Source: Caloranaerobacter sp. TR13
GTDB taxonomy: Bacteria > Bacillota > Clostridia > Tissierellales > Thermohalobacteraceae
Assembly (NCBI RefSeq): GCF_001316435.1
Contig: NZ_JXLL01000012.1
Coordinates: 1 to 52,445, forward strand
Length of the DNA stretch: 52,445 nt
Direction: 5' to 3'
The position numbers and the translations under genes are program-made. The notes beneath the pieces were generated by a model. The model was given only the letters and a program-made list of their open reading frames with translations. It ran no database searches and had not been told where the DNA came from. Positions 37,211-48,120 of the stretch are shown one piece after another (within the stretch, counting starts at the first letter, position 1; each line of letters starts with the position of its first letter).

Positions 37211-37966
37211 TTAAACTGAGTTTTCTTTTAGGATATTATCTATAGAATTAAAAATAGCTTTATCTCCATCTATTAATCTTAGTGCAAGCCATCTAGTGTT
37301 ATATTTTGAACCTAAAGATTCTTCTAAAATTGGCTCAATCTTTTCAACAATAGATTCAATTTCATCACTATATTTTAATCTATAAGGATTAGCTTCGATA
37401 TTTCCGTTAATCATTTTATAAATTGTTTCTAATAATTTATCTATGCCTTTATTATCTCTTGCAACAGTAGGTATTACTGGTACACCAAGCCTGCTTTCTA
37501 ATTTTTCTATATCAATTGATATTCCCTTGCGTTTTGCTTCATCCATAAGATTAAGACATACGATAACTCTATCAGTTATTTCCATAACTTGAAGTACGAG
37601 ATTTAAGTTTCTTTCCAGACAAGTTGCATCAGTAATTACGATAGTTATATCTGGATTTTCAAAACAAATAAAGTCTCTGGCTATTTCTTCTTCAACTGAA
37701 TTTGCTAAAAGAGAATAAGTTCCAGGTAAATCTACAAGTAGAAATTCTTTATCTCTGTACTTAAAAGTTCCTTTAGCATTACATACTGTTTTTCCTGGCC
37801 AGTTACCAGTATGCTGATTTAAACCTGTTAAAGTATTAAATAAAGTACTTTTTCCTGTATTAGGGTTACCCGCTAACGCAATTACTATCATATCTTTATC
37901 ATCCTTATCGATATTGTACTTGTTCTTTAGTAGCGATAAACCCGTTGATTTACTGGTAAGTCCCAT
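37211..37966 (-). CDS. feoB: Split FeoB, N-terminal GTPase part
   Basis: 251 residues. G1 GNPNTGKST (33-41), G2 region HTGNWPGKT (52-60), G3 DLPGTYSL (79-86), G4 NLMD (139-142), then a helical GDI-like domain to about 250. The G2 and G3 motifs are FeoB-specific. The usual single FeoB chain is divided after the GDI; the partner gene begins 13 bases after this stop. A short extra N-terminus (1-26) precedes G1. FeoA lies upstream. Confidence 0.92.
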   Translation of the reverse strand: MGLTSKSTGLSLLKNKYNIDKDDKDMIVIALAGNPNTGKSTLFNTLTGLNQHTGNWPGKTVCNAKGTFKYRDKEFLLVDLPGTYSLLANSVEEEIARDFICFENPDITIVITDATCLERNLNLVLQVMEITDRVIVCLNLMDEAKRKGISIDIEKLESRLGVPVIPTVARDNKGIDKLLETIYKMINGNIEANPYRLKYSDEIESIVEKIEPILEESLGSKYNTRWLALRLIDGDKAIFNSIDNILKENSV

Positions 37967-37978
37967 TTATTATCCTCC

Positions 37979-38257
37979 TCAATCTAGAATTTCAACAATT
38001 ACATTTTCTATTTCTTCTTTTCTTAGAGCAATTATTGCTCCTCTTATGTTATATGCTATCGGATTTCCAGAAGGACTTATCCTTTCAGTTTTAACTATTG
38101 TATTTGGTATAAGCCCTAAATCTAGAAGCCGCCTTCTTGGAAGTATATTTTTTGATAACATTTTTATTCTAGCTTTTTTTCCAACAGGAAGCTCATTTAG
38201 TGGAATTTCATGTTTTCTAATTTTATAACTAACAAAAGATTTGCTTACAAGCTCCAT
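37979..38257 (-). CDS. feoA: Ferrous iron transport protein FeoA
   Basis: 92 residues with an SH3-like fold (LNELPVGKKARIKML ... RRRLLDLGLIPNTIVKTERISPSGNPIAYNIRGAIIALRKEE). FeoA is an accessory of FeoB. AGAGGTGA precedes the ATG. It is first in a feoA-feoB(G)-feoB(TM) unit and is preceded by two DtxR-like boxes. Confidence 0.93.
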   Translation of the reverse strand: MELVSKSFVSYKIRKHEIPLNELPVGKKARIKMLSKNILPRRRLLDLGLIPNTIVKTERISPSGNPIAYNIRGAIIALRKEEIENVIVEILD

Positions 38258-38278
38258 AATATCACCTCTCTAGTTAGC

Positions 38279-38324
38279 TTAGGTTAACTTAAACTAAAAA
38301 AATAATTAGTCTTGGCTAACATTA
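38279..38324. promoter_or_regulatory. Two DtxR/IdeR-type operator boxes upstream of feoA
   Basis: Box 1 at 38279-38297 (TTAGGTTAACTTAAACTAA) matches the DtxR/IdeR consensus TTAGGTTAGSCTAACCTAA at about 16 of 19 positions. Box 2 at 38306-38324 (TTAGTCTTGGCTAACATTA) matches at about 14. They lie 22-67 bases before the feoA start on the minus strand, where they would cover the promoter. Iron repression of feo is a likely consequence. Confidence 0.72.
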
Positions 38325-38427
38325 GATATCAAATAAGTTTCTAATGACATTATATGGGATTGATTAAATATGTGTGACTAGGATAAATGAAGAATAAAAA
38401 GGTTTGTTATACATAATGTAGTTTTAT

Positions 38428-38448
38428 TACAATTAATTATTAATTGTA
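38428..38448. promoter_or_regulatory. Palindrome upstream of the WYL regulator
   Basis: TACAATTAA and TTAATTGTA are perfect 9-bp arms around TTA. It lies 96 bases before the WYL gene, and may be its autoregulatory operator or part of the CRISPR-cas promoter region. Confidence 0.45.
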
Positions 38449-38543
38449 GTATATTGTTTTAAAATAGGAATTATATAGCAGGATTTTCTTTTAGAGTTAT
38501 AGAATTTTATAGAAACTTTGAATTTTATAAAAGGGGTTTTGAT

Positions 38544-39494
38544 ATGAGTAAGCTAAGTAATTGTTTGAGAATGCTAATTCTTTTAAAAAGTAGAGGTAGA
38601 ATGAAAATAAAAGAGCTAGCTGAAATATTAGAAGTAAGCGAAAGAACAATACGGGAGTATAAAAATGAACTAGAAAAAGCTAGGATATATTTACTAAGTG
38701 AACCAGGAAAGAATGGTGGATATTATTTAGATAAAAACTCATTTATTTTTAATTTAGATTTAGAAGAAGCAGAAATTTCTTCTTTTTTAATGGCTAAAGA
38801 ACTTCTTGAAAAAGAAGATAATTTTATGTTTTTAAAAGAATATGAAAGAGGTTTAGATAAAATTAAGGCTGCTTTAGAAAGAAGATATGACGATAGCGAA
38901 AGTCAACATATAATAAAAGTTTCGAGACCTAACATAGATTTAGAAAATGAAAAGAAAAAATATGTGGATATCAGCAGTTCAATAATATCAAGGAATAAGT
39001 TGAAAATTAATTATTTTTCAATAAATTCAGGCTTAGCTGAAAGGATTATAAGACCATATGCACTTTTTATGTATAAAGGATTTTGGTATTGTATTGGGTA
39101 CTGTGAACTAAGAGGAGAGATTAGAGATTTTAAATTATCTAGAATTAAAAGCTATGAATTATTAAAAGATACTTTTGATAAGCCAATTGATTTTAAATTA
39201 AGCGACTATCTAGGGTATAATAGCATCTTTAAGGACAAGCTTTATAACATAAAATTAAAAATAAAATTTCCTATGTCTATTATAGTCAGTGAAAGGATTT
39301 GGAGTGAAAATCAAAAAATAATATTCAATCAAGAGGACAACTCTATTCTATTTGAAGCAATAATGACTGGTTTGCCAGAGATAAAAACTTGGATTTTAAG
39401 TATGGGTAGTCATGTAGAAATATTAGAGCCTGAAGAATTGAAAGAAGAAATAAAAGATGAAGTAAAAAAATTAAAAGATTTATACAAAATTTAA
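38544..39494 (+). CDS. WYL-domain transcriptional regulator, CRISPR-associated
   Basis: 316 residues. An N-terminal HTH (about 3-60: KLSNCLRMLILLKSRGRMKI, ILEVSERTIREYKNELEKA) precedes a central and C-terminal WYL-type region with RPYALFMYKGFWYCIGYCEL (about 170-195), a ligand-sensing fold. WYL proteins often flank CRISPR-cas operons and regulate them, sometimes by nucleic-acid ligands. The cas genes follow within 75 bases on the same strand. A role as regulator of the locus is inference. Confidence 0.85.
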   Translation: MSKLSNCLRMLILLKSRGRMKIKELAEILEVSERTIREYKNELEKARIYLLSEPGKNGGYYLDKNSFIFNLDLEEAEISSFLMAKELLEKEDNFMFLKEYERGLDKIKAALERRYDDSESQHIIKVSRPNIDLENEKKKYVDISSSIISRNKLKINYFSINSGLAERIIRPYALFMYKGFWYCIGYCELRGEIRDFKLSRIKSYELLKDTFDKPIDFKLSDYLGYNSIFKDKLYNIKLKIKFPMSIIVSERIWSENQKIIFNQEDNSILFEAIMTGLPEIKTWILSMGSHVEILEPEELKEEIKDEVKKLKDLYKI

Positions 39495-39564
39495 TAATGT
39501 GACAAATATACTTCCACGTATATATGGTAATATTTTCTTAAATAAAAGGGAAGGAGGTGATTCA

Positions 39565-40296
39565 ATGAAGTTAAGCTGCTCTTATGAATGCGATGTTTTA
39601 CCTCTATCTTATAGAATGATGTTTGTAAGTTTAATAAAAAAATCACTAGAAAAATCAAATAAAGAATATTTTAATAACTTGTATTATTTTAAAAATAAAT
39701 CTAATAAGAAAAGTAAAAATTTTTGTTTTTCAGTATATCTAAATGATTTTAAAAGAGAAAATGAAAATTTTAAAGTAAATGGAAAAATAACTTTAAACAT
39801 AAGCTCGCCAGACCATGAGTTTATGATAAATCTTTATAATGGCTTACTTAAAAATACAGTGTTTGAATATAAAAGCTATAGACTAAAAAAAGATAGAATA
39901 AGGCTTGTAAGAGAAAAGAGAATATTAAAAGATAGAGCTATTTTTAAAACATTGTCGCCAATTTACATAAAAGATAAGGTGGGTAATTCTTTATCACCAG
40001 AGGATGAAAAATATGAAGAAAATCTTAATTACATATTAGATTTAAGTTTGAAAAATTTTAGAGGATATGGATTAAAAAAAGAAATAAAATTTAAACCAAT
40101 TAATCTTACTAAAGTTGTAGTTAAGGAAAAAATAGGAGGCTATATTCAAAAAAATAATAATGATTATTTGTATTTAAATTCATATAAAGGTAGTTTTTAT
40201 CTCGAAGGAGACATAGAAGATTTGAATGATATATATATGCTTGGAATTGGTTTTAGAAGGAATCAGGGATTTGGAATGGTGGAGGTATTAGTGTAG
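39565..40296 (+). CDS. cas6: CRISPR-associated endoribonuclease Cas6
   Basis: 243 residues from ATG 39565 behind AAGGAGGTGA; an upstream GTG in frame (39499) lacks such a box. The C-terminal glycine-rich loop GIGFRRNQGFGMVEV is the Cas6 hallmark. Cas6 cuts pre-crRNA within repeats. It is the first cas gene of the operon. It has two RAMP-like folds, and the catalytic His is not obvious. Confidence 0.92.
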   Translation: MKLSCSYECDVLPLSYRMMFVSLIKKSLEKSNKEYFNNLYYFKNKSNKKSKNFCFSVYLNDFKRENENFKVNGKITLNISSPDHEFMINLYNGLLKNTVFEYKSYRLKKDRIRLVREKRILKDRAIFKTLSPIYIKDKVGNSLSPEDEKYEENLNYILDLSLKNFRGYGLKKEIKFKPINLTKVVVKEKIGGYIQKNNNDYLYLNSYKGSFYLEGDIEDLNDIYMLGIGFRRNQGFGMVEVLV

Positions 40297-40299
40297 GAG

Positions 40300-41992
40300 G
40301 TGAGAAAGATTAGCAAGATAAGGTTAGAACTTTCAGATTGGTTATATAATGCAGGCATAGTTGGAATAGCCAACATCTTAGAATATAGTGAAAAAAAGTT
40401 TGAAAAAAAATTAAATTATATAGAGTTTGATGAAAAGCTATTAGAAAACTTTGAAGAAATGTATTTTAAGTATTTTATAGATAAGTATTTAAAATTCACT
40501 TCATGGTATAAGATAGTTAGTTTTGAAGATTATATAATGAATTTTAATGAAGATGAAATAAAAGAAAAAGATATAGAAAAAATAAATTCTTATATTGAAT
40601 ATACCAAAAAAAGACTAACAAGCAGTAGTTATAAAAGTGGGTATTCAATTATTAAATTTGGCAGATTAGATTTGTTAAAAGAAGAGAAGAAATTAAAAAA
40701 AATAAAGAAGACAAAAAAGCAAACTATTAAAGATATTATTCCTAATATAAAGGGACAATTAGATATAATTAGTAATATAATATATTTTTTAAAAGAAGAC
40801 GAAGTAAAGAGAATAATACTAGCAAAAAATATTATATACGATGTAATAGCTAAATTTCTTAAAGATGTAAGTTTTTTGCATAAAAATGCAAACAAAAATG
40901 ATATGTATGAAGAATATAAGAACTATTTTATAAATAGTATTATCAGTTATATACATGAAGATAAGAATAATTTTAGTTATAATTGTTTTAATTGTAATAG
41001 GAAGATTTCAAAATTATCTAAGCCAGCTTCTTATGATTTAACTTGGCTAAATAAAATAGGAGTGGATATGTCTCGAAAAACATCTCATTTTTGGAATTTC
41101 TATGGAGATACATTTATTTGTCCTATATGTAATTTGGTATATTCTTGTATACCAGCAGGATTTACAGTAGTAAGAGATAAAGGGTTGTTTATTAATCAAA
41201 ATTCAGATGTTAAAACTCTGATAAGTATTAATAGTATTGCGATAGACCATAATACTAAGTTTGAGGAATTAGAAGAAAAAAGTTATTATGCTGTATCTGA
41301 AAATTTAAAACAAAGTGTAGTAGAAAATATGGAAAAAGAGATAGATAATATACAGATAGTTAAATTAGATTCTAATAATGATAGAAGGCCGTATACCTTT
41401 AATGTACTATCAAAGAATAAATTAAAAATCATATATGAAAATAAGAAGTTATTAAGATATTTGGTGAATAATTATGTAAAGACTGATGCAGGGGATTATA
41501 TTAATGTATATAGCGAAGTTATTAAAAGATTATATGATAACAAAAATCAGTTTGATCTAATAAATAAACTTTTATATCTAAATATGAATGAAAAATTCAC
41601 TAGAATTGGTAATATAAAAATTATTATTAAAATAAATAATGATTATTTAGGAGGTATTATGAAAGGGAAAATGATTTCTTATAATACTATAGATAAACTT
41701 CAACAGTTAGGTTTTGAGCTTAGAAAGGCTTATGAAGTGAAAAATTCAAAAAATAAGATAAATGGTATATCTTATAGATTATTGAATGCACTAAAAACTA
41801 AGAACACAAATAAGTTCATGGATACTCTTATAAATGCTTATATGTATTTGAATAAAGAAATACCGATTGAATTTGTTGATGGATTGAAGGATGAAGATAG
41901 ATTCCAAACATTAGGATATTCATTTTTATTAGGACTTCAAGGAGAAAGTGAGAAAAGAGATTCAAATAAAGAAAATGAGGGGGATGAGATAA

Positions 41993-42000
<8 letters not shown>
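40300..42000 (+). CDS. cas8b: Type I-B Cascade large subunit Cas8b (Cst1/CXXC-CXXC type)
   Basis: 566 residues as an open frame from GTG 40300. It has the typical opening LELSDWLYNAGIVGIANIL and a zinc finger with CxxC at about 229/232 and 274/277 (SYNCFNCNRK; FICPICNLVY). Cas8 recognises the PAM in Cascade. GTG 40300 overlaps the AGGAGGTG box, so ATT 40309 may be the true start. It overlaps cas7 by 8 bases. Confidence 0.9.
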
Positions 42001-43644
<1,644 letters not shown>

Positions 43645-43647
<3 letters not shown>

Positions 43648-43672
43648 AGATAGGGGATTAACCCTATCTTTA
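43645..43672 (+). other. Hairpin between cas5 and cas3
   Basis: TAAAGATAGGG (43645-43655, includes the cas5 stop) pairs perfectly with CCCTATCTTTA (43662-43672) around a 6-nt loop. No T tract follows. It may stabilise the upstream mRNA or reduce read-through into cas3. Confidence 0.75.
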
Positions 43673-43698
43673 AATTTAATGGAAGGGGATAGAGGGAT

Positions 43699-45933
43699 AT
43701 GGATAATCTATTTCTTGCAAAAACTAAAGATAAAGAAAGTATTGTAGAACATACAAAAGAGTTATTGTTTCAATTTGGTAAACTAAAAAGTATATATCCA
43801 AATATTAAATATCTAGATTTGGAAATTTTAAGAATTGCTTGTATATATCATGATTTAGGTAAGATGAATACTAAATTTCAAAATAAGCTGTATAGGAAAA
43901 TGGGATTAAATGAATTAAAAGATGATTTGCCAGAGATAGAGGAGATTCCTCATGGGTATTTAAGTCCTGCTTTTTTACCAAAAAAGAAGTTAGCAAAAAA
44001 GTATAGTGAGGATGAGTTAAGAGTTTTATATCAAAGTATATATTATCATCATAATAGACCAAAATTAGAGAATTCAGATTTTATAAAAAAGATTGTAAAA
44101 GAAGATTTGGAAAAATGGAGAGATTTATTTGAATTTGATGAAATAGACAAAACAGAAAAACTATATAAATCATATTCGAGATACGTAAATAAATATAGAC
44201 GAATAATATATGGAGAAGATGAAAATGAAATTTATTACAAATATATACTTACTAAAGGATTACTTAACAAGTTAGATTATTCAGCAAGTGCCCATATACC
44301 TGTTGAGGAACCTAATAAAGATTTATTTGAGAAAACATTAAAATCAATAGAGGATAGTGGATATAAACCAAATGAATTACAACAATATATGATAAAGAAC
44401 CGAGATAATAATAATATAATAATTGCTTCAACAGGTATAGGTAAAACAGAAGCAGCTTTATTTTGGATAGGAAATAATAAGGGATTTTTTACATTACCTT
44501 TAAGAGTTTCTATAAATGCTATATATGATAGGGTTAAAGATAAAATAGGATTTAAGCATGTAGCATTACTTCATTCTGATACATATTCTGAATACTTAAA
44601 GAGAAATGATGATTTCGATATTGATTATTATGATAAAACAAAACAGTTTAGTATGCCACTTACTATATGTACATTAGATCAACTTATAGACTTTATATTT
44701 AAGTATGAAGGATTTGAATTAAAACTTGCTACCTTAGCTTATTCAAAACTTGTAATAGATGAGATACAAATGTATTCACCAGATATGATAGGATATTTAA
44801 TTGTAGCATTAAAATATATTACGGAAGCTGGAGGAAAGTTTAGTATAGTAACTGCTACATTACCACAGATAATATTAGATTTTATGAAAGAAGAGGAAAT
44901 AGAGTTTAATGAACCTGTAACCTATTGTAAAAAGGAAAAAGGAAAGGTACAGCTCAGACATAAAGTCGAGGTAATAGAAGAAAGTATAAACATAAATCAT
45001 GTAGTAGAAAATTGGAGAGACAAAAAGATATTAATCATAGTTAATACGGTAAAAAAGGCACAAGAGATTTATGATGAATTAAGTAATAAGTTGCCAGATG
45101 CTAATGTTAATTTATTACATAGTAGGTTTATAAAAAAACACAGGGCATTAAAAGAGAGAGAAATATTAGAAATGGGTGATAGAAATAATAAGGAAAGTGG
45201 TATATGGGTAACTACACAAGTAGTTGAAGCTAGTCTTGATATAGACTTTGATGTATTATATACAGAGTTATCTGATATATCTGGTTTATTTCAAAGAATG
45301 GGAAGAGTATATAGAAATAGAACATTAAAAGATAATGTAACAAATGTATATGTATATACAGGTAAAGATACATATACATCAGGAGTAGGTAATAGTGATA
45401 AATCTATTATTGATCCCAAAATATTTCAATTATCTAAAGAAGCTATAAAAGAATTAAATGGACAGAAATTAGATGAGGAGTTGAAGATGAAAATAGTTCA
45501 AAATGTATATTCAAAGGAAAAATTAGAAGAAGCTGAATACTATAAAAAAATTAGGAATACAATCAATAAGATTAAAAATATAAGGGAATTTGAAATAGAA
45601 AAGGTAGATGTTAAACTAAGAAACATTTTAAACGTTCCAGTTATACCTAGATGTATTTATGATAAAGATATAGATTTTATTAAAGAATGTGAAAGTATTG
45701 TAAAGACAAGTAAGGATAGAAAAAAAAGAGAATTGGCAAAAAATAACATTAAAGAATTTGTAGTAGATATACCTCTATATATGTTTGAAGATGCAAGAAG
45801 AAATGGACGTATAGTAGATTATATCGAACTAGGTAGATTTAATAAAATACCTGTAATCGATTATAACTATAGTTTTGAAATAGGATTAAAAAAAGATTTG
45901 AACGAATTTGATGTTGAAATGCAGTTTTTGTAA
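43699..45933 (+). CDS. cas3: CRISPR-associated nuclease-helicase Cas3
   Basis: 744 residues, HD nuclease fused to a superfamily-2 helicase. HD motifs: H18, H51-D52 (YHDLGK), H85, H117-H118 (YYHHNRP), D193. Helicase motifs: Walker A STGIGKT (244-250), DEIQ box (354-357), TATLP (385-389), QRMGRVYR (532-539). Cas3 degrades DNA recruited by Cascade. All key residues look intact. GGAAGGGGATAGAGGG precedes the ATG. Confidence 0.95.
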   Translation: MDNLFLAKTKDKESIVEHTKELLFQFGKLKSIYPNIKYLDLEILRIACIYHDLGKMNTKFQNKLYRKMGLNELKDDLPEIEEIPHGYLSPAFLPKKKLAKKYSEDELRVLYQSIYYHHNRPKLENSDFIKKIVKEDLEKWRDLFEFDEIDKTEKLYKSYSRYVNKYRRIIYGEDENEIYYKYILTKGLLNKLDYSASAHIPVEEPNKDLFEKTLKSIEDSGYKPNELQQYMIKNRDNNNIIIASTGIGKTEAALFWIGNNKGFFTLPLRVSINAIYDRVKDKIGFKHVALLHSDTYSEYLKRNDDFDIDYYDKTKQFSMPLTICTLDQLIDFIFKYEGFELKLATLAYSKLVIDEIQMYSPDMIGYLIVALKYITEAGGKFSIVTATLPQIILDFMKEEEIEFNEPVTYCKKEKGKVQLRHKVEVIEESININHVVENWRDKKILIIVNTVKKAQEIYDELSNKLPDANVNLLHSRFIKKHRALKEREILEMGDRNNKESGIWVTTQVVEASLDIDFDVLYTELSDISGLFQRMGRVYRNRTLKDNVTNVYVYTGKDTYTSGVGNSDKSIIDPKIFQLSKEAIKELNGQKLDEELKMKIVQNVYSKEKLEEAEYYKKIRNTINKIKNIREFEIEKVDVKLRNILNVPVIPRCIYDKDIDFIKECESIVKTSKDRKKRELAKNNIKEFVVDIPLYMFEDARRNGRIVDYIELGRFNKIPVIDYNYSFEIGLKKDLNEFDVEMQFL

Positions 45934-45947
45934 GGTAAGGTGATATA

Positions 45948-46466
45948 ATGGAATTTGATTTAAATAATTTTAAAGTTCAAGGAGTAAAAGTAAATTACTA
46001 TTATATATGTAAAAGAAAACTATGGTTATATTCAAAAGGAATAACAATGGAACAAAATAGCGACAGAGTAATGATAGGTAAATTAATTCATGAAAATTCT
46101 TATAAAAGATTAAAGAAAAAAGAAGTATTAATAGATGATATGCTTAAAATAGATATTTTAGATAATGATTATGTAAGAGAAGTAAAAATAAGTAGTAAGA
46201 TGACAAAAGCAGATAAAATGCAACTTATATACTATTTATATTATTTAGATAGTTTAGGAATAAAGAAAAAAGGATTAATAAACTATGTAAAAGAGAAAAG
46301 ACAAGAAGAAATAGAGCTAACTGATGAATATAAGAGGGAAATCGAAAAAGCTTTAATTGACATTAAAGAAATTTCACAAAAGAGAAAACCTCCTGAATTG
46401 GTTAAATTACCATATTGCACGAAATGTGCGTACTACGAGTTTTGCTTTGCTAAAGAGGAGGTGTAG
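45948..46466 (+). CDS. cas4: CRISPR-associated exonuclease Cas4
   Basis: 172 residues. Fe-S cluster cysteines C21, C157, C160 and C166 and RecB-like motifs (H48 in IGKLIHEN, D69, E78-x-K80 in EVK) are present. Cas4 trims and selects PAM-bearing prespacers for Cas1-Cas2. It lies 14 bases after cas3 and 2 before cas1. Confidence 0.95.
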   Translation: MEFDLNNFKVQGVKVNYYYICKRKLWLYSKGITMEQNSDRVMIGKLIHENSYKRLKKKEVLIDDMLKIDILDNDYVREVKISSKMTKADKMQLIYYLYYLDSLGIKKKGLINYVKEKRQEEIELTDEYKREIEKALIDIKEISQKRKPPELVKLPYCTKCAYYEFCFAKEEV

Positions 46467-46468
46467 CT

Positions 46469-47452
46469 ATGTCAAGAGATTTTTATATATTTAGCAATGG
46501 AAGGTTAAAAAGAAAAGATAATACAATATACTTTATAGATTGTTTAGAAAATAAAAGAACATTACCTGTTGAGCAGATAAACTGTATTCACTTATTTGGA
46601 GAAATAGATTTAAATTCTAAACTTATAAACTATTTATCACAGTACGGAATAATGCTTAGCTTTTACAACTATTACGGTTATTATTCTGGTACTTATTATC
46701 CAAGAAAAAAGAATGTTTCGGGTTTTACAGTAGTAAATCAAGCAAATCATTACAATGATTATGAAAAAAGACTTTATATAGCAAAATCATTTGTAGACAG
46801 TGCTGTTCATCACATACTTAAAAATATGAGAAGACATAAAGAAGGAATAGAAGATTTAATAGAGAGAATCCAAGCTGAGAGGAAAAACATAGAAAAAGTA
46901 CAAAGAATCGATGAACTAATGGGGATAGAAGGAAGAATAAGAAAAAGTTATTACAAATCATTCAATAAAATATTAAAATCAGATTTTGGTATTGAAAAAA
47001 GAAAAAAGAGGCCGCCAACTGATCCAGTAAATGCAATGATATCTTTTGGGAATAGTTTAATGTATACAACTGTATTGTCTGAAATATATAAAACACAGCT
47101 AGATCCAACGATAAGTTTTCTTCATGAGCCATCAGTTAAAAGATTTTCGTTAGGATTAGATATTTCAGAAATATTTAAGCCTCTCGTTGTTGATACAATA
47201 ATATTTAGTTTAGTAAATAATAGAGTAATAACATTTGATGATTTTGATATAGATGAAGGAATATGTTATTTAAATGAAAAAGGTAGAAAGAAATTTATTT
47301 CAGAGTATGAAAGAAAACTAGGTACAACTATAAAACATAGGAAACTGAAAAGGAAAGTTTCTTATAGAATGTTTATAAGATTAGAATGTTATAAGCTTAT
47401 TAAACATTTCATAGGCGATGAAGAATATAAACCTTTAAAGGCTTGGTGGTAA
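46469..47452 (+). CDS. cas1: CRISPR-associated integrase Cas1
   Basis: 327 residues. Catalytic metal residues are E154 (EGRIRKSYY), H219 (FLHEPSVKRFSL) and D231/E234 (LDISEIFKPLVVD). Cas1 with Cas2 integrates spacers at the leader end. GAGGAGGTG precedes the ATG. Confidence 0.96.
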   Translation: MSRDFYIFSNGRLKRKDNTIYFIDCLENKRTLPVEQINCIHLFGEIDLNSKLINYLSQYGIMLSFYNYYGYYSGTYYPRKKNVSGFTVVNQANHYNDYEKRLYIAKSFVDSAVHHILKNMRRHKEGIEDLIERIQAERKNIEKVQRIDELMGIEGRIRKSYYKSFNKILKSDFGIEKRKKRPPTDPVNAMISFGNSLMYTTVLSEIYKTQLDPTISFLHEPSVKRFSLGLDISEIFKPLVVDTIIFSLVNNRVITFDDFDIDEGICYLNEKGRKKFISEYERKLGTTIKHRKLKRKVSYRMFIRLECYKLIKHFIGDEEYKPLKAWW

Positions 47453-47453
47453 T

Positions 47454-47717
47454 ATGTTTGTGATACTTACGTATGATGTTGGTGAAAAAAGAGTTAATAA
47501 AGTTAGAAAAAAATTAAAAGAATATTTAATTTGGACACAAAATTCAGTATTTGAAGGGGAAATAACAGAAGGAAAATTGAAAAAGTGTCTTTATGAGGTA
47601 AATAAAATTTTAAATAAGCAAGAAGACTCTCTTTATATTTATGAAATTAAAGCATCTAGTCATATAAAGAAAAAAATAATTGGTATTGATAAAAGCTTTG
47701 ATGATATTTTTTTATAA
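47454..47717 (+). CDS. cas2: CRISPR-associated protein Cas2
   Basis: 87 residues with a ferredoxin-like fold: FVILTYDVGEKRVNKVRKKLK, QNSVFEGEI. Cas2 bridges Cas1 dimers in the integrase. It begins one base after the cas1 stop. Confidence 0.95.
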   Translation: MFVILTYDVGEKRVNKVRKKLKEYLIWTQNSVFEGEITEGKLKKCLYEVNKILNKQEDSLYIYEIKASSHIKKKIIGIDKSFDDIFL

Positions 47718-47781
47718 TCCATAGGGAATTATATACTTTGTTAAATTGTGAATGATTTAAAATATAATTTCCGTTTATGGA
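47718..47781 (+). terminator. Imperfect hairpin after cas2
   Basis: TCCATAGGGAATTATAT (47718-47734) pairs with ATATAATTTCC then TATGGA (47762-47781, with a bulge) around a loop of about 27 nt. It may end the cas transcript before the leader. Confidence 0.4.
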
Positions 47782-48120
47782 TATGGGCAAAATCTACCTT
47801 ATAATTTATTTAAATCGAAAATTTTGTTTTAACCATAATTTTTAGTATAATGGTATGATAGATGATGAGATTTATTAAATAAGTTTTTGAAAAGTACTTT
47901 AGGATTTTGCTTTAAATCATAATTGAGAAATTCTAAAGTTGCAGTAAAGTAATTTTAATTAAAAAAGTTATGAAACTCAAGAAATATCTTAATCAAAAGG
48001 CAATTAATTTATATTACATAAAACACTACTACAGCTTTACTGCAAAAATACTAATTATAATTAAATTAAAATAAGCTGTAAACTTTTAAAATTCTTATAA
48101 GTAGCTATTATAAAAATGGG
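47782..48120 (+). promoter_or_regulatory. CRISPR leader
   Basis: AT-rich non-coding DNA between cas2 and the first repeat. It holds a candidate promoter (TTGTTT 47824-47829, TATAAT 47846-47851, 16-base spacer) and copy 3 of a conserved motif at 47799-47832. It also holds an 11-bp perfect inverted repeat, TTGCAGTAAAG (47939-47949) with CTTTACTGCAA (48035-48045). The last 30 bases before repeat 1 are the expected adaptation signal. Its position marks the first-repeat side as the newest end of the array. Confidence 0.75.
47799..47832 (+). repeat. Copy 3 of a conserved intergenic motif
   Basis: TTATAATTTATTTAAATCG followed by AAAATTTTGTTTTA. It is close to the copies at 15981 and 31805. Confidence 0.45.

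Noticed and set aside
37198-37211. Frameshift within feoB
   Set aside because: A stop, a ribosome-binding site and a new ATG are correctly spaced, and each part has the normal domain limits.
37914-38228. A plus-strand frame opposite feoA
   Set aside because: It overlaps two well-supported minus-strand genes and has no homology.
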